Shown: positions 26,474-34,182 of the stretch, piece after piece | Layout: the number at the start of each line of letters is the position of its first letter | How positions within the stretch are numbered: position 1 is the stretch's first letter | Assembly (NCBI GenBank): GCA_942491735.1 | Contig: CALOCN010000001.1 | Coordinates: forward strand, 248,001-312,000 | DNA from: CALOCN01 sp942491735 | GTDB lineage: Bacteria; Eisenbacteria; RBG-16-71-46; JABDJR01 | Reading direction: 5' to 3' | DNA length: 64,000 bases | Made by a program: the position numbers and the translations under genes | Notes under the pieces: generated by a model | Seen by the model: the letters and a program-made list of their open reading frames with translations, nothing else | Told to the model about the DNA's origin: nothing | Databases searched by the model: none

Positions 26474-29386
26474 CTACGGGAGCAGCACCGCCCGCACCAC
26501 CCTCGTGTCCACGGGGGACACCAGGCGGATGTAGTAGATGCCCGAGGCCACACGTTGGCTCCGTTCGTTGCGGCCGTCCCATTCGGTCACGTGCGCACCG
26601 GCGGTGAGCACCTGATCCGCGAGAAGGGTCCGCAGGCGCCGGCCCTGGAAGTCGAACACCTCCACCCGCACCCGGCCGTCCACCGGCAGGTTGAACTGGA
26701 TGGCGGCCCGGCTCCGGAAGGGATTGGGGACCACTGCGGCCAGGACCGCACCCGTACCGCTGACTCCCGGTGTATCCAGGGTTTCGCCCAGGAACACCGA
26801 GACCATGGCGGTGGAGTCCGGGGTGTCCACCGTGACCTCGCACGTATCCAGCCCACCGCCCGCAGGGGAGGCGCAGACCAGGAACGTGGTGGAGTCACCC
26901 GGAGCCACCAGCGAGGCCGTGCCGGTAAGGTCCAGGAAGAAGTTGCCGCTGGAACATCCGGAGATGGAGTTGATGGTCAGGTCCTGATCCCCGGTGTTGC
27001 GCACGGTCATCACCTGGCAGGTCGTATCGCCGGGCGCCACCGAGGGCAGCGAAACCGAGGCCGGGTCCACGTCGAGCACCGGACCGTTGAAGCAGGTCAC
27101 GGTGACCGTGGCCGCACAGGTGTCCGCGGCGCCGCAGGAGTCGGTGACGATGAAGTTCACCGCGGTCACTCCGGCCGCGAAGGGGCCCGTGGGATCCAGG
27201 GTGAAGGTCAACGGACCGCCGTCGATGTCGCTGGAGCCGTCATCGAGGCTGTCCGGGTCCACGGCGACGCTGCACCCGGCACCGGAGCCGCTGACTTCGA
27301 AGTTCCGGCACACCGCGGAAGGGGCCGAGTTCACGGTGATGGTGGCCGAGCAGGTGTCGGCGAGGGCGCCGTCATCCACGATCAGATCCACCACGGTGAC
27401 GCCGGGCGCGTAGGGTCCCGCCGGCTCCAGGGTGAGGTTGATGGGGTCGCCGTTGGGGTCGCTGGACCCGTTGTCCACATCCGCGGCGACGACGTTGCCG
27501 TCGCAGGAGAAGACATCCTGGCAGAGCGCCTCGGGGGCCTGCTCACAAACCACGGTAATCGTGGCCTGGCAGGTATCCGCGGCGCCACAGGAGTCGGTGA
27601 CGATGAAGCTGACCGCGGTGACGCCGGCCGAGAACGGTCCCGCGGGATCCAGGGTGAAGGTCAACGGACCGCCGTCGATGTCGCTGGAGCCGTCGTCGAG
27701 GCTGTCCGGGTCCACGGCGACGCTGCACCCGGCCCCGGCGCCGCTGACTTCGAAGTTCCGGCACACCGCGGAAGGGGCCGAGTTCACGGTGATGGTGGCC
27801 GAGCAGGTATCGGCCAGGGAGCCGTCATCCACGATCAGGTCCACCACGGTGACACCGGGCCCGTAGGGTCCCGCCGGTTCCAGGGTGAGGTTGATCGGGT
27901 CGAGGTCGGGGTCGCTGGATCCGTTGTCCACATCCGCGGCGACCACGTTGCCGTCACAGGACTCCACGTCCTGACAGACCGCGGTGGGCGGGTCGTTGGC
28001 CACGCCGCCCGAGGTGGTGAGGTCCACCGTGTAGATCTGGGCCGCGTTGGCGGTCCCGAGAACGCGGACGAAGTAGGTTCCCGCCCCGGGCAGGGCCAGG
28101 CTGCTGATGGTTTCCGGGTTGCCGGCAGAGGTCGCGTTGGCCGAGGCCAGGACCGTGGTGCCGTCGGTGTCGTAGACCCGGACTTCCAGGTTGCTCTGGG
28201 CCAGCGCGTTGAAGTTGCTGCCGGCGCTGCAGGAGCCGTTGGCGTTCTGCGGTCCACTGAGATAGGTGGTCCCGTCCGGGGTCAGGGTGACATCCAGCGT
28301 CGTACTGGCCCCGACGGTGAAGGAGAAGTAGTCGGTGTCCGAGTTGTCGTCGATGCTGCGCTGGGTGGACGCGTTGCCGGGCGTGCTCACCGCGCCGAAA
28401 TCGGTCGCGTTCCCGAACGTGTCGTTCTCGACGGGGAACTCGTCGGTGTCGCCGTAGCCGCGGTTTCCGGCCAGGCGGTCGTCGAACTGCACGCCGTCGT
28501 AGCTCGTGTTGATGAACGGCTCCATGAGCTTGGTGCCGTTGACCGGGCACACATGGCTGATGCCCAGACCATGGCCGTGCTCGTGGGCCAGCACGTTGCG
28601 CAGACGCCGCGAGTTGTTGGCCGTGTTGGTGTAGAAGTTGTCCCCGGTATCGATGACCATGTCGCCGGTGTTGGGGAAGAAGTTGTAGGCGAGGGTGCCG
28701 GAGTTGCCGTCCAGGAGATGGCCACCAATCCGTACGTCCGCGCGGACCCCCAGGACGCCGTTGTTGTAGGCGAGAGCCGCCCCGTCGTCGGCCGGCTCGT
28801 ACACGTAGTTGCAGCCGATGAGGCTCGACCAGTTGTCGAACATCTGCTCGAAGTAGGTGAACCAGGGGCGCTGGGTGAGGTCGCTGCCGCCGGGGCCGGC
28901 GCCATAGATGCCGTCCAGGAACGCGATCAGGTTGCTGGGGTTGGCGGCCTCCCCAATGAACCCGTCAATGGCCGTTCCGTCATCGGCGAAGCCCCAGGTG
29001 ATCGTGGTGGGATCCCCCTGGCTCAGACCGCTGCCGTCGGTCGCGGTGGTGCTCCACCGGCTTCCGTCACTGAAGGTGAAGGAACTGACCCCGCCCTTTT
29101 CCAGGGCCCGGTCGAAAGCGGATCGCAGGTCCGGATCCGTGCCTTCCTGCCAACAGACCCGAAGCCCCTCGGGGGTCTCGGTCAATGCCGGCGGGGTTGG
29201 GTTGGCCAGGACACGCTGGATCATGTCGCGATGCACCTGCTCGGTGGCGACCGGGATCTCGAAGGCGTCTTCGGCACCCTGCGCCGTTGTGGCGATCAGG
29301 GGGATCAGGGCAAGGGAACAAAGAAGGGTGACCAGCGCGGTCTGGGTGGACGAGAAACGGCTCGTCGTGTGAAGCGGGGACGTCAT
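26474..29386 (-). CDS. Large secreted metzincin-type metalloprotease with repeat domains and FlgD-like tail
   Basis: 970 residues. A signal peptide ends near residue 38 (LIATTAQGAEDAF). The protease part reaches about 310 and contains HEHGHGLGISH near 267-277, the H-E-x-x-H-x-x-G-x-x-H zinc motif, here HEHGH. Next are a bacterial pre-peptidase-type domain (about 330-455), two nearly identical 151-residue units encoded by tandem DNA repeats, a region with VSLPSVAPGDTTCQVMTVRN (ASH-like) and the FlgD-like tail (VPNPFRSRAAIQFNLPVDG ... VASGIYYIRLV). A Shine-Dalgarno AGGAGAG precedes the ATG. Probably a surface or released protease for nutrients or adhesion; the substrate is unknown. Confidence 0.87.
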   Translation of the reverse strand: MTSPLHTTSRFSSTQTALVTLLCSLALIPLIATTAQGAEDAFEIPVATEQVHRDMIQRVLANPTPPALTETPEGLRVCWQEGTDPDLRSAFDRALEKGGVSSFTFSDGSRWSTTATDGSGLSQGDPTTITWGFADDGTAIDGFIGEAANPSNLIAFLDGIYGAGPGGSDLTQRPWFTYFEQMFDNWSSLIGCNYVYEPADDGAALAYNNGVLGVRADVRIGGHLLDGNSGTLAYNFFPNTGDMVIDTGDNFYTNTANNSRRLRNVLAHEHGHGLGISHVCPVNGTKLMEPFINTSYDGVQFDDRLAGNRGYGDTDEFPVENDTFGNATDFGAVSTPGNASTQRSIDDNSDTDYFSFTVGASTTLDVTLTPDGTTYLSGPQNANGSCSAGSNFNALAQSNLEVRVYDTDGTTVLASANATSAGNPETISSLALPGAGTYFVRVLGTANAAQIYTVDLTTSGGVANDPPTAVCQDVESCDGNVVAADVDNGSSDPDLDPINLTLEPAGPYGPGVTVVDLIVDDGSLADTCSATITVNSAPSAVCRNFEVSGAGAGCSVAVDPDSLDDGSSDIDGGPLTFTLDPAGPFSAGVTAVSFIVTDSCGAADTCQATITVVCEQAPEALCQDVFSCDGNVVAADVDNGSSDPNGDPINLTLEPAGPYAPGVTVVDLIVDDGALADTCSATITVNSAPSAVCRNFEVSGSGAGCSVAVDPDSLDDGSSDIDGGPLTFTLDPTGPFAAGVTAVNFIVTDSCGAADTCAATVTVTCFNGPVLDVDPASVSLPSVAPGDTTCQVMTVRNTGDQDLTINSISGCSSGNFFLDLTGTASLVAPGDSTTFLVCASPAGGGLDTCEVTVDTPDSTAMVSVFLGETLDTPGVSGTGAVLAAVVPNPFRSRAAIQFNLPVDGRVRVEVFDFQGRRLRTLLADQVLTAGAHVTEWDGRNERSQRVASGIYYIRLVSPVDTRVVRAVLLP
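27098..28003. repeat. Two tandem 453-bp repeats inside the metalloprotease gene
   Basis: Copies at about 27098-27550 and 27551-28003 are near-identical, including long identical stretches around the segment encoding DSLDDGSSDIDGGPLTFTLD. The period is 151 codons, so copy number can change without a frameshift. Boundaries were set by eye and may shift by a few bases. Confidence 0.8.
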
Positions 29387-29581
29387 GCGGCTCTCCTGCT
29401 AAGGGTGCATTCAAACGCGTTGCTGTTCCGGTCTTCGGCCTGGAATGGCATCGCATGAGAATCAAGAGCGCATAAAAGACTTCGCGCCTGTTGGTTGCGC
29501 GATTTTCCCCGGCTCCGATTGGGCGTTTTGACTGGCCGTCGTTGCACTTCTCCCGACGCCGGGGTCCGTGCGCGGGAATCC

Positions 29582-30229
29582 CTAGTTGCGCAGGGCGAAG
29601 GTGAACGGGATCGCCAGACGCACCGCGGTGGGATGGCTACCCTGCATCGCGGGACGGAAGACCCATTGCCGCACCGCGACCAGCGCGGATTGTTGTAGCG
29701 CCTCGATCGTGTCCGAGTGGATGACCCGCGCCGATTCCACCCGCCCGGTGATGCCGATCACCAGCTCCACCACCACCGTGCCTTCCGCGCCGGCCTCGCG
29801 GGTGAGCTCAGGGTAGACCGGGTCCACCTTGTGCAGGATCTCCGGCATCTCCTGGGCCAAGGGAATGAAAGCCGCGTTGCCGTCGGCGACGGGGGCCCCC
29901 ACCGGGTTGGGAAGCGACGACGGGGCGAGGGTGGTCAGGGGAATAGGGACGTCGTCCGGAACGATGGAGAGCGGATCGGGCGCGGGGAGGGAGGGCAGCG
30001 GCACCTCTTCGGGCTCCAGGATCTTGTACTCCTTGGCGATCTGGTCCTGGTCGATCGGCTCGGGGATGAACCGGATGACCGGGGCCTGGATCTCCAGCCC
30101 GGCAACCGGCGGATAGAGCAGCAGGGCCAGAACGTGAACGGTGATCGCGACGGCCAAGCCCAGCTCGAGGGTTCGCTGGTACCGTTCCCTGAGGATGACG
30201 TGGGCGGGGAGTGCGGGGCCGAGGGTCAT
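29582..30229 (-). CDS. tonB: TonB-like energy transducer
   Basis: 215 residues. A short cytoplasmic end (MTLGPALPAHVILRERYQR) is followed by one membrane helix (about 23-43). A Pro/Glu-rich periplasmic stretch holds EPEEVPLPSLPAPDPLSIVP. The C-terminal TonB domain (about 130-215) is clear: YPELTREAGAEGTVVVELV, GRVESARVIHSDT and AVRQWVFRPAMQG. The ATG at 30229 is preferred because GGAG stands 9-12 bases upstream; ATG at 30244 would add five residues. It passes inner-membrane force to outer-membrane receptors, so the organism is diderm. No exbB/exbD is adjacent. The gene lies 104 bases downstream of a strong terminator that ends the structured RNA at 30333-30736. Confidence 0.88.
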   Translation of the reverse strand: MTLGPALPAHVILRERYQRTLELGLAVAITVHVLALLLYPPVAGLEIQAPVIRFIPEPIDQDQIAKEYKILEPEEVPLPSLPAPDPLSIVPDDVPIPLTTLAPSSLPNPVGAPVADGNAAFIPLAQEMPEILHKVDPVYPELTREAGAEGTVVVELVIGITGRVESARVIHSDTIEALQQSALVAVRQWVFRPAMQGSHPTAVRLAIPFTFALRN

Positions 30230-30332
30230 GTTCCAGTGCTCCATTCCGGGCAGAACCCGAACGGGGTCCTGTCCCGGTGATCTCGGTGAGATCCTCAAGC
30301 CCTGGTGGCCAAGCCCTCCCGCGGTGCGGGTC

Positions 30333-30364
30333 AAAAAAAAAGGGGACCCGTATCTCGGGTCCCC
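30333..30364 (-). terminator. Intrinsic terminator of the structured RNA
   Basis: On the minus strand, GGGGACCCG (30364-30356), a five-base loop and CGGGTCCCC (30350-30342) are followed by nine T (30341-30333). This is the cleanest intrinsic terminator in the window and fixes the strand and 3' end of the RNA. Confidence 0.93.
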
Positions 30365-30736
30365 TACGGCGTCAACAAGAGCGGGCTTGTGTACTCTTGA
30401 CGACGCTCGATCCCCCCCTCAGGGATGAGGTTGGTTCCCTTTGGCGAGCCGAACCGCCCAGATTCAAGTCGGACCTTTTATGGGAGGCATCCCAGGCCGA
30501 GCGGGCGTTTGCTCTCTCAAACCCTACGAACGGAGGACCCATCGCAGGGAACCAGATCGGGTGGGCCGGAGCCCTAAGTTGTTGTCCAACCCCCGTTTCA
30601 AAAGGTGCCACGCGGGTGACTCGTCAGAAGCTGCCTCGTTTCTGACGAGCCACCCTATGCTGGGGTTGGAGAGTAGCATCGTGGCGTTTTGGTGCTTCGA
30701 AGCTGAATCCCTCTTCCGAGAGTCTCGCTGCTTCGC
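30333..30736 (-). ncRNA. Structured non-coding RNA, about 400 nt, family not recognised
   Basis: No frame here looks like protein, yet the minus strand forms many exact helices. From the 5' side: a GCTTC/GAAGC hairpin (30734-30699); a three-way junction closed by GCCACG/CGTGGC (30685-30680 with 30612-30607) that holds an ATGCT/AGCAT hairpin and a 16-position stem with CTCGTCAGAA/TTCTGACGAG (30655-30614); TGGTTCCCT pairing over 100 bases with AGGGAACCA (30554-30546 with 30440-30432), enclosing GTTTG/CAAAC and TGGGA/TCCCA hairpins; CCTCA/TGAGG; GCGTCGTCAAGAG with CTCTTGTTGACGC; then an intrinsic terminator. A sigma-54 promoter stands just upstream. I find none of the conserved cores of RNase P RNA, tmRNA, SRP RNA or B12 elements. 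It could be a trans-acting regulatory RNA or an unusually long leader of tonB. Confidence 0.7.
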
Positions 30737-30746
30737 CCTCCCTATA

Positions 30747-30763
30747 CGCAACCGTTGTGCCAA
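30747..30763 (-). promoter_or_regulatory. Sigma-54 (RpoN) promoter for the structured RNA
   Basis: Minus strand TTGGCACAACGGTTGCG. The -24 GG (30761-30760) and -12 GC (30749-30748) are exactly ten bases apart, and the match to consensus TGGCAC-N5-TTGC is complete. The predicted start is near 30736, directly before the first hairpin of the RNA. Confidence 0.75.
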
Positions 30764-31213
30764 GTCGGCCGCGGCCTCGGTGTTACCGTGTAAGATATTG
30801 CATAGTAAGCAATTGCAGCACGAGGCGCCTCTCGGTATCGGGGGCCAAGACGAGCGAATTCGGGAGCGGCAGTGGATACCTGCTACCGGGAAAGATTCGA
30901 GCAATCCCGCAACCGGTTACTCCGAAACAGGCTAGGGGGTGGATACTAGTTATCCGCTCCTCCGCGGTCGGGACCCCCTGGGGAATCCAGGTTCCAGTTG
31001 TCCACAATCTCGATCCGAAACCCAGATTCGGGGCTACCGGGAGACGGGTTGTTCGGAAACGAAACACCGTATCATGTCAGAACAGTGAGCTGTTTCATTT
31101 CGAATCACTCGATCTGAAGAGGGTTCCGAAGCGGAGGTTCAACGAGGGTTTCTAAGTCCGTAGATTGTTTTATTTCAGTTGGTTACGTGGTCATCTCGAC
31201 CCTCGGAGCCGTA
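30764..31213. other. Non-coding region between two divergent sigma-54 promoters
   Basis: About 450 bases, clearly lower in G+C than the flanks, with no credible frame. It contains short inverted repeats that could be activator (enhancer) sites: TTGC-N7-GCAA at 30798-30812, GGATA-CTAGT-TATCC at 30941-30955 and AACAG-TGAG-CTGTT at 31081-31094. No tRNA or known RNA core was found. Confidence 0.5.
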
Positions 31214-31230
31214 TTGGCACGTCCCCTGCG
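31214..31230 (+). promoter_or_regulatory. Sigma-54-like promoter for the hsp20-dnaK unit
   Basis: TTGGCACGTCCCCTGCG: -24 GG at 31216-31217 and -12 GC at 31228-31229, ten bases apart. The -24 half is perfect; the -12 half is CTGC instead of TTGC. It is followed by ATATAGGGCGGCG, nearly the same as the sequence after the minus-strand promoter at 30747. A sigma-70 reading (TTGGCA ... TATAGG) would have only a 12-base spacer. The hsp20 start is about 115 bases downstream. Confidence 0.6.
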
Positions 31231-31347
31231 ATATAGGGCGGCGTGACTTAGCCCCGGTCCGGGAGGGCCATCGGGGCAATGATGACAAGAAATGAACCCC
31301 GAGGGGACGTCGGGTCTCCCCGGGATCCCAATGGAGGTGACCACACC

Positions 31348-31779
31348 ATGACTCTCATGCGGTATCGACCCATGAACGACCTGTTCAGTTTCCAGAACGA
31401 CGTCAACCGGCTCTTCGAGGAGTTGGGACGTCGCGGTGCGAGCAACGCGCCCACCCTGTGGAGCCCGCCCGTTGATCTCCGGGAGAACGAGACCGAGTTC
31501 TCCCTGATCGCCGAGCTGCCTGGGCTCAAGAAGGAGGACATCAAGATCTCCTTCAACGACAACATGCTCATCCTGCGCGGCGAGAAGAAGGCCGAGACGC
31601 GGGAAGAGAACGAGAACTGGCACCACGTGGAGCGGACCTACGGGTCCTTCGAGCGCACCGTGCAGCTCACCGCGCCGGTGGCCATCGACAAGGTGACCGC
31701 CCGCTTCGAGGACGGCGTTCTGACCGTGGTCCTGCCGAAGTCCGAAGAGGCCAAGCCTCGCGAAATCGGCATCGAGTAA
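31348..31779 (+). CDS. Small heat-shock protein, Hsp20/alpha-crystallin family
   Basis: 143 residues. The N-terminal arm (MTLMRYRPMNDLFSFQNDVN) is followed by the alpha-crystallin domain from PPVDLRENETEFSLIAELPG through LRGEKKAETREENENWHHVE and YGSFERTVQLTAPV to the G-V-L motif DGVLTVVLPKSEE. The C-terminal I-x-I motif is EIGIE. ATG at 31348 is set by GGAGGTGA (31334-31341); upstream in-frame codons lack both a site and similarity. An ATP-independent holdase that keeps unfolding proteins soluble for the DnaK system encoded next. A hairpin separates it from dnaK. Confidence 0.95.
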   Translation: MTLMRYRPMNDLFSFQNDVNRLFEELGRRGASNAPTLWSPPVDLRENETEFSLIAELPGLKKEDIKISFNDNMLILRGEKKAETREENENWHHVERTYGSFERTVQLTAPVAIDKVTARFEDGVLTVVLPKSEEAKPREIGIE

Positions 31780-31813
31780 CCCAGCAGCCTGGTTCTCCGG
31801 GCGCTTCTTTTCC

Positions 31814-31843
31814 GGCGGGCGGCCCAGCTTGGGCCGACCCGCC
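31814..31843 (+). terminator. Hairpin between hsp20 and dnaK
   Basis: GGCGGG (31814-31819) and CCCGCC (31838-31843) enclose GGCCCA/TGGGCC, giving a strong stem with small bulges. Only a weak T-containing tail follows, so partial termination or RNA processing that sets a high hsp20:dnaK ratio is likelier than full termination. Confidence 0.45.
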
Positions 31844-31890
31844 TCGTTCTAACGGGATCCACTGGCTCCCGCCTAGGAAGGTGACCCAAC

Positions 31891-33801
31891 ATGGGAAAAA
31901 TTATCGGTATTGATCTGGGCACGACGAACTCCTGCGTCGCCGTCATGGAGGGTGGCGAGCCGGTCGTGATCCCCAACTCGGAAGGCGGGCGCACCACCCC
32001 CTCGGTGGTTGCGTTCACCAAGGACGGCGAGCGTCTGGTGGGCCAGGTGGCCAAGCGCCAGTCGATCACCAACCCGTCCAACACCATCTTCTCCATCAAG
32101 CGATTCATGGGTCGTCAGGCCAGCGAGGTGGGTAGCGAGACCAAGACGGTCCCCTACGCCATCTCCACCAAGGACGGCAAGCTCGTGGTGGACACCGGGG
32201 ACAAGTCGTTCTCGCCCCCCGAGATCTCGGCCATGATCCTGCAGAAGATGAAGAAGACCGCGGAGGACTACCTGGGTCACGAGGTGACCGAGGCCATTGT
32301 TACCGTTCCCGCATACTTCAACGACAGTCAGCGGCAGGCGACCAAGGATGCCGGCAAGATTGCCGGGCTGGACGTCAAGCGCATCATCAACGAGCCCACC
32401 GCGGCGGCCCTGGCCTACGGCCTGGAGCGCAAGGCCGAGGAAAAGGTCGTGGTCTACGACCTGGGCGGCGGTACCTTCGACGTGTCCATCCTCGAGATCG
32501 GGGACGGCGTGTTCGAGGTGCGGGCGACCAACGGCGACACCCATCTGGGTGGCGACGACTTCGACCAGAAGGTGATCAACTGGCTGCTGGAAGAATTCAA
32601 GAAGCAGGAAGGCATCGATCTCAGCCAGGACCCCATGGCCATGCAGCGGCTCAAGGAAGCGGCCGAGAAGGCCAAGATGGAGCTGAGCTCGGCGCAGCAG
32701 TCCGACATCAACCTGCCCTTCATCACCGCGGACCAGAACGGCCCCAAGCACCTGAACGTGAACCTCACCCGGTCCAAGTTCGAGCAGCTGGTGGACGATC
32801 TGATCCAGCGCACGGTCGAGCCCTGCAAGAAGGCGCTGGCCGACGCGAACCTCAAGCCGGGAGACATCGACGAGGTGGTCCTGGTCGGCGGTTCCACGCG
32901 CATCCCGAAGGTCCAGGAGCTGGTCTCCCAGCTGTTCGGCAAGGAGCCGCACCGCGGCATCAACCCGGACGAGGTGGTGGCCATTGGCGCCGCCATCCAG
33001 GGCGGGGTGCTGGCCGGCGACGTCAAGGATGTACTCCTGCTCGACGTGACCCCGCTCTCCCTGGGCATCGAGACCCTGGGCGGTGTCATGACCACGCTCA
33101 TCGAGCGCAACACGACCATTCCGACCAAGCGTCAGGAGATCTTCTCCACCGCGGCCGACAACCAGACCGCGGTCGACATCAAGGTCTTCCAGGGCGAACG
33201 GAAGATGGCCGGCGACAACAAGCGGATCGGCGAGTTCCAGCTGGTCGGTATTCCGGGTGCGCCCCGGGGTGTGCCCCAGGTCGAGGTGACCTTCGACATC
33301 GACGCCAACGGGATCCTCAACGTTTCGGCGCGTGACAAGGCGACCGGCAAGGAGCAGAGCATCAAGATCCAGGCCAGCTCCGGGCTCTCCGACTCGGACA
33401 TCGACAGCATGGTCAAGGATGCCGAGGCCCATGCCAGCGAGGACGCCGCGCGTAGCGAGGAAGTCCAGGCCCGTAACCAGGCGGACAGCCTTGCCTACGA
33501 GGTCGAGAAGCAGATGAAGGAGAACGGCGACAAGATCGACGCCGAGACCAAGGCGAAGGTGGACGCCGGGATCGAACGGGTGCGCGAGGCGCTCAAGGGG
33601 ACCGACGTGGCCGAGATCAAGGCGGCCTCGGAGGCGCTCCAGCAGCTCCTGCACCAGGCGACCCAGCAGATGTACCAGGCCAGCGCCGGCGAGGCGGGGG
33701 CGGATGCAGGTGCCGGCACGGACGGTGCCGCGGGCTCGAGCAAGGACGCCGGCAAGAAGAAGGACTCCGTGGACGCCGACTTCGAAGTCGTCGAGGACTG
33801 A
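31891..33801 (+). CDS. dnaK: Hsp70 chaperone DnaK
   Basis: 636 residues, normal length. IGIDLGTTNSCVAVMEGGEP is the phosphate-1 loop, VYDLGGGTFDVSILEIGDGV the second signature and VVLVGGSTRIPKVQELVSQL the third. The substrate domain contains VDIKVFQGERKMAGDNKRIG, and the end is rich in Gly and Ala with the acidic tail FEVVED. The site GGAAGGTGA stands before the ATG. An ATP-driven folding chaperone working with the GrpE and J-domain proteins encoded just downstream. No CIRCE element was seen upstream; a sigma-54-like promoter precedes hsp20. Confidence 0.98.
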   Translation: MGKIIGIDLGTTNSCVAVMEGGEPVVIPNSEGGRTTPSVVAFTKDGERLVGQVAKRQSITNPSNTIFSIKRFMGRQASEVGSETKTVPYAISTKDGKLVVDTGDKSFSPPEISAMILQKMKKTAEDYLGHEVTEAIVTVPAYFNDSQRQATKDAGKIAGLDVKRIINEPTAAALAYGLERKAEEKVVVYDLGGGTFDVSILEIGDGVFEVRATNGDTHLGGDDFDQKVINWLLEEFKKQEGIDLSQDPMAMQRLKEAAEKAKMELSSAQQSDINLPFITADQNGPKHLNVNLTRSKFEQLVDDLIQRTVEPCKKALADANLKPGDIDEVVLVGGSTRIPKVQELVSQLFGKEPHRGINPDEVVAIGAAIQGGVLAGDVKDVLLLDVTPLSLGIETLGGVMTTLIERNTTIPTKRQEIFSTAADNQTAVDIKVFQGERKMAGDNKRIGEFQLVGIPGAPRGVPQVEVTFDIDANGILNVSARDKATGKEQSIKIQASSGLSDSDIDSMVKDAEAHASEDAARSEEVQARNQADSLAYEVEKQMKENGDKIDAETKAKVDAGIERVREALKGTDVAEIKAASEALQQLLHQATQQMYQASAGEAGADAGAGTDGAAGSSKDAGKKKDSVDADFEVVED

Positions 33802-33816
33802 TAGGGGGATCATTCG

Positions 33817-34182
33817 ATGGGAGACTTCCAGACGGGTCGTGTGATCCCGTACATCACCGAGATGTTCCGCTTCCAGGCGTGGATGTCGCTGGGCAAGATG
33901 GCCAACCCCATGACGGGTGAGGTCGAACGGAACCTGGACACCGCGCGCGAGCTGATCGACATGCTGGCCGAGCTCGAGACGCGGACCGAGGGCAATCGCA
34001 GCCACGAGGAGAGTCAGGCCCTGCAGGGCGCGCTCACCGAGCTGCGGTTGAACTACATGGAAGAGATGAAGAAGCCGGAGGCTCCGGCCGCGACGGAGGC
34101 GGAGGCATCGGATGACGATGTCTCCGCGGAGTCCGTCGAGGCAGAGGCTGCCAAGGCCGACACCACCGAGGGCACGGAATGA
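33817..34182 (+). CDS. DUF1844 domain protein
   Basis: 121 residues. The DUF1844 core is recognisable: TEMFRFQAWMSLGKMANPM, then TARELIDMLAELETRTEGNR and LTELRLNYMEEMKKPE. The last 40 residues are an acidic, Ala/Glu-rich tail. Function of the family is unknown; it is helical and lacks signal or membrane segments. The position between dnaK (15-base gap) and grpE (ATGA overlap) ties it to the chaperone operon, which suggests, but does not show, a role in protein quality control. Confidence 0.8.
   Translation: MGDFQTGRVIPYITEMFRFQAWMSLGKMANPMTGEVERNLDTARELIDMLAELETRTEGNRSHEESQALQGALTELRLNYMEEMKKPEAPAATEAEASDDDVSAESVEAEAAKADTTEGTE

Noticed and set aside
25532..29458. A 1308-codon open frame antisense to the kinase and metalloprotease genes
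   Set aside because: It is the high-G+C shadow of two well-supported genes on the other strand and has repetitive Gly/Val/His-rich content with no recognisable domain.
30333..30736. RNase P RNA, tmRNA, SRP RNA or a cobalamin riboswitch
   Set aside because: None of their conserved cores (such as the RNase P GAGGAAAGTCC element, a tRNA-like 3' end with CCA, the SRP GGAAGGAAGCAGC loop or a B12 box) is present on either strand.
30441..30935. Open frames of 126-164 codons in the non-coding region, both strands
   Set aside because: Composition is unlike proteins of this genome, no ribosome site, and they overlap the folded RNA and the sigma-54 promoter.
30880..30935. A tRNA-like T-loop (GATTCGAGCAATCCC)
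   Set aside because: No acceptor, D or anticodon arms can be built around it.
31214..31237. Sigma-70 promoter TTGGCA/TATAGG upstream of hsp20
   Set aside because: The spacer would be only 12 bases; the same bases fit a -24/-12 promoter with correct spacing.
31140..31347. CIRCE (HrcA) element before hsp20/dnaK
   Set aside because: No TTAGCACTC-N9-GAGTGCTAA or near match was found.
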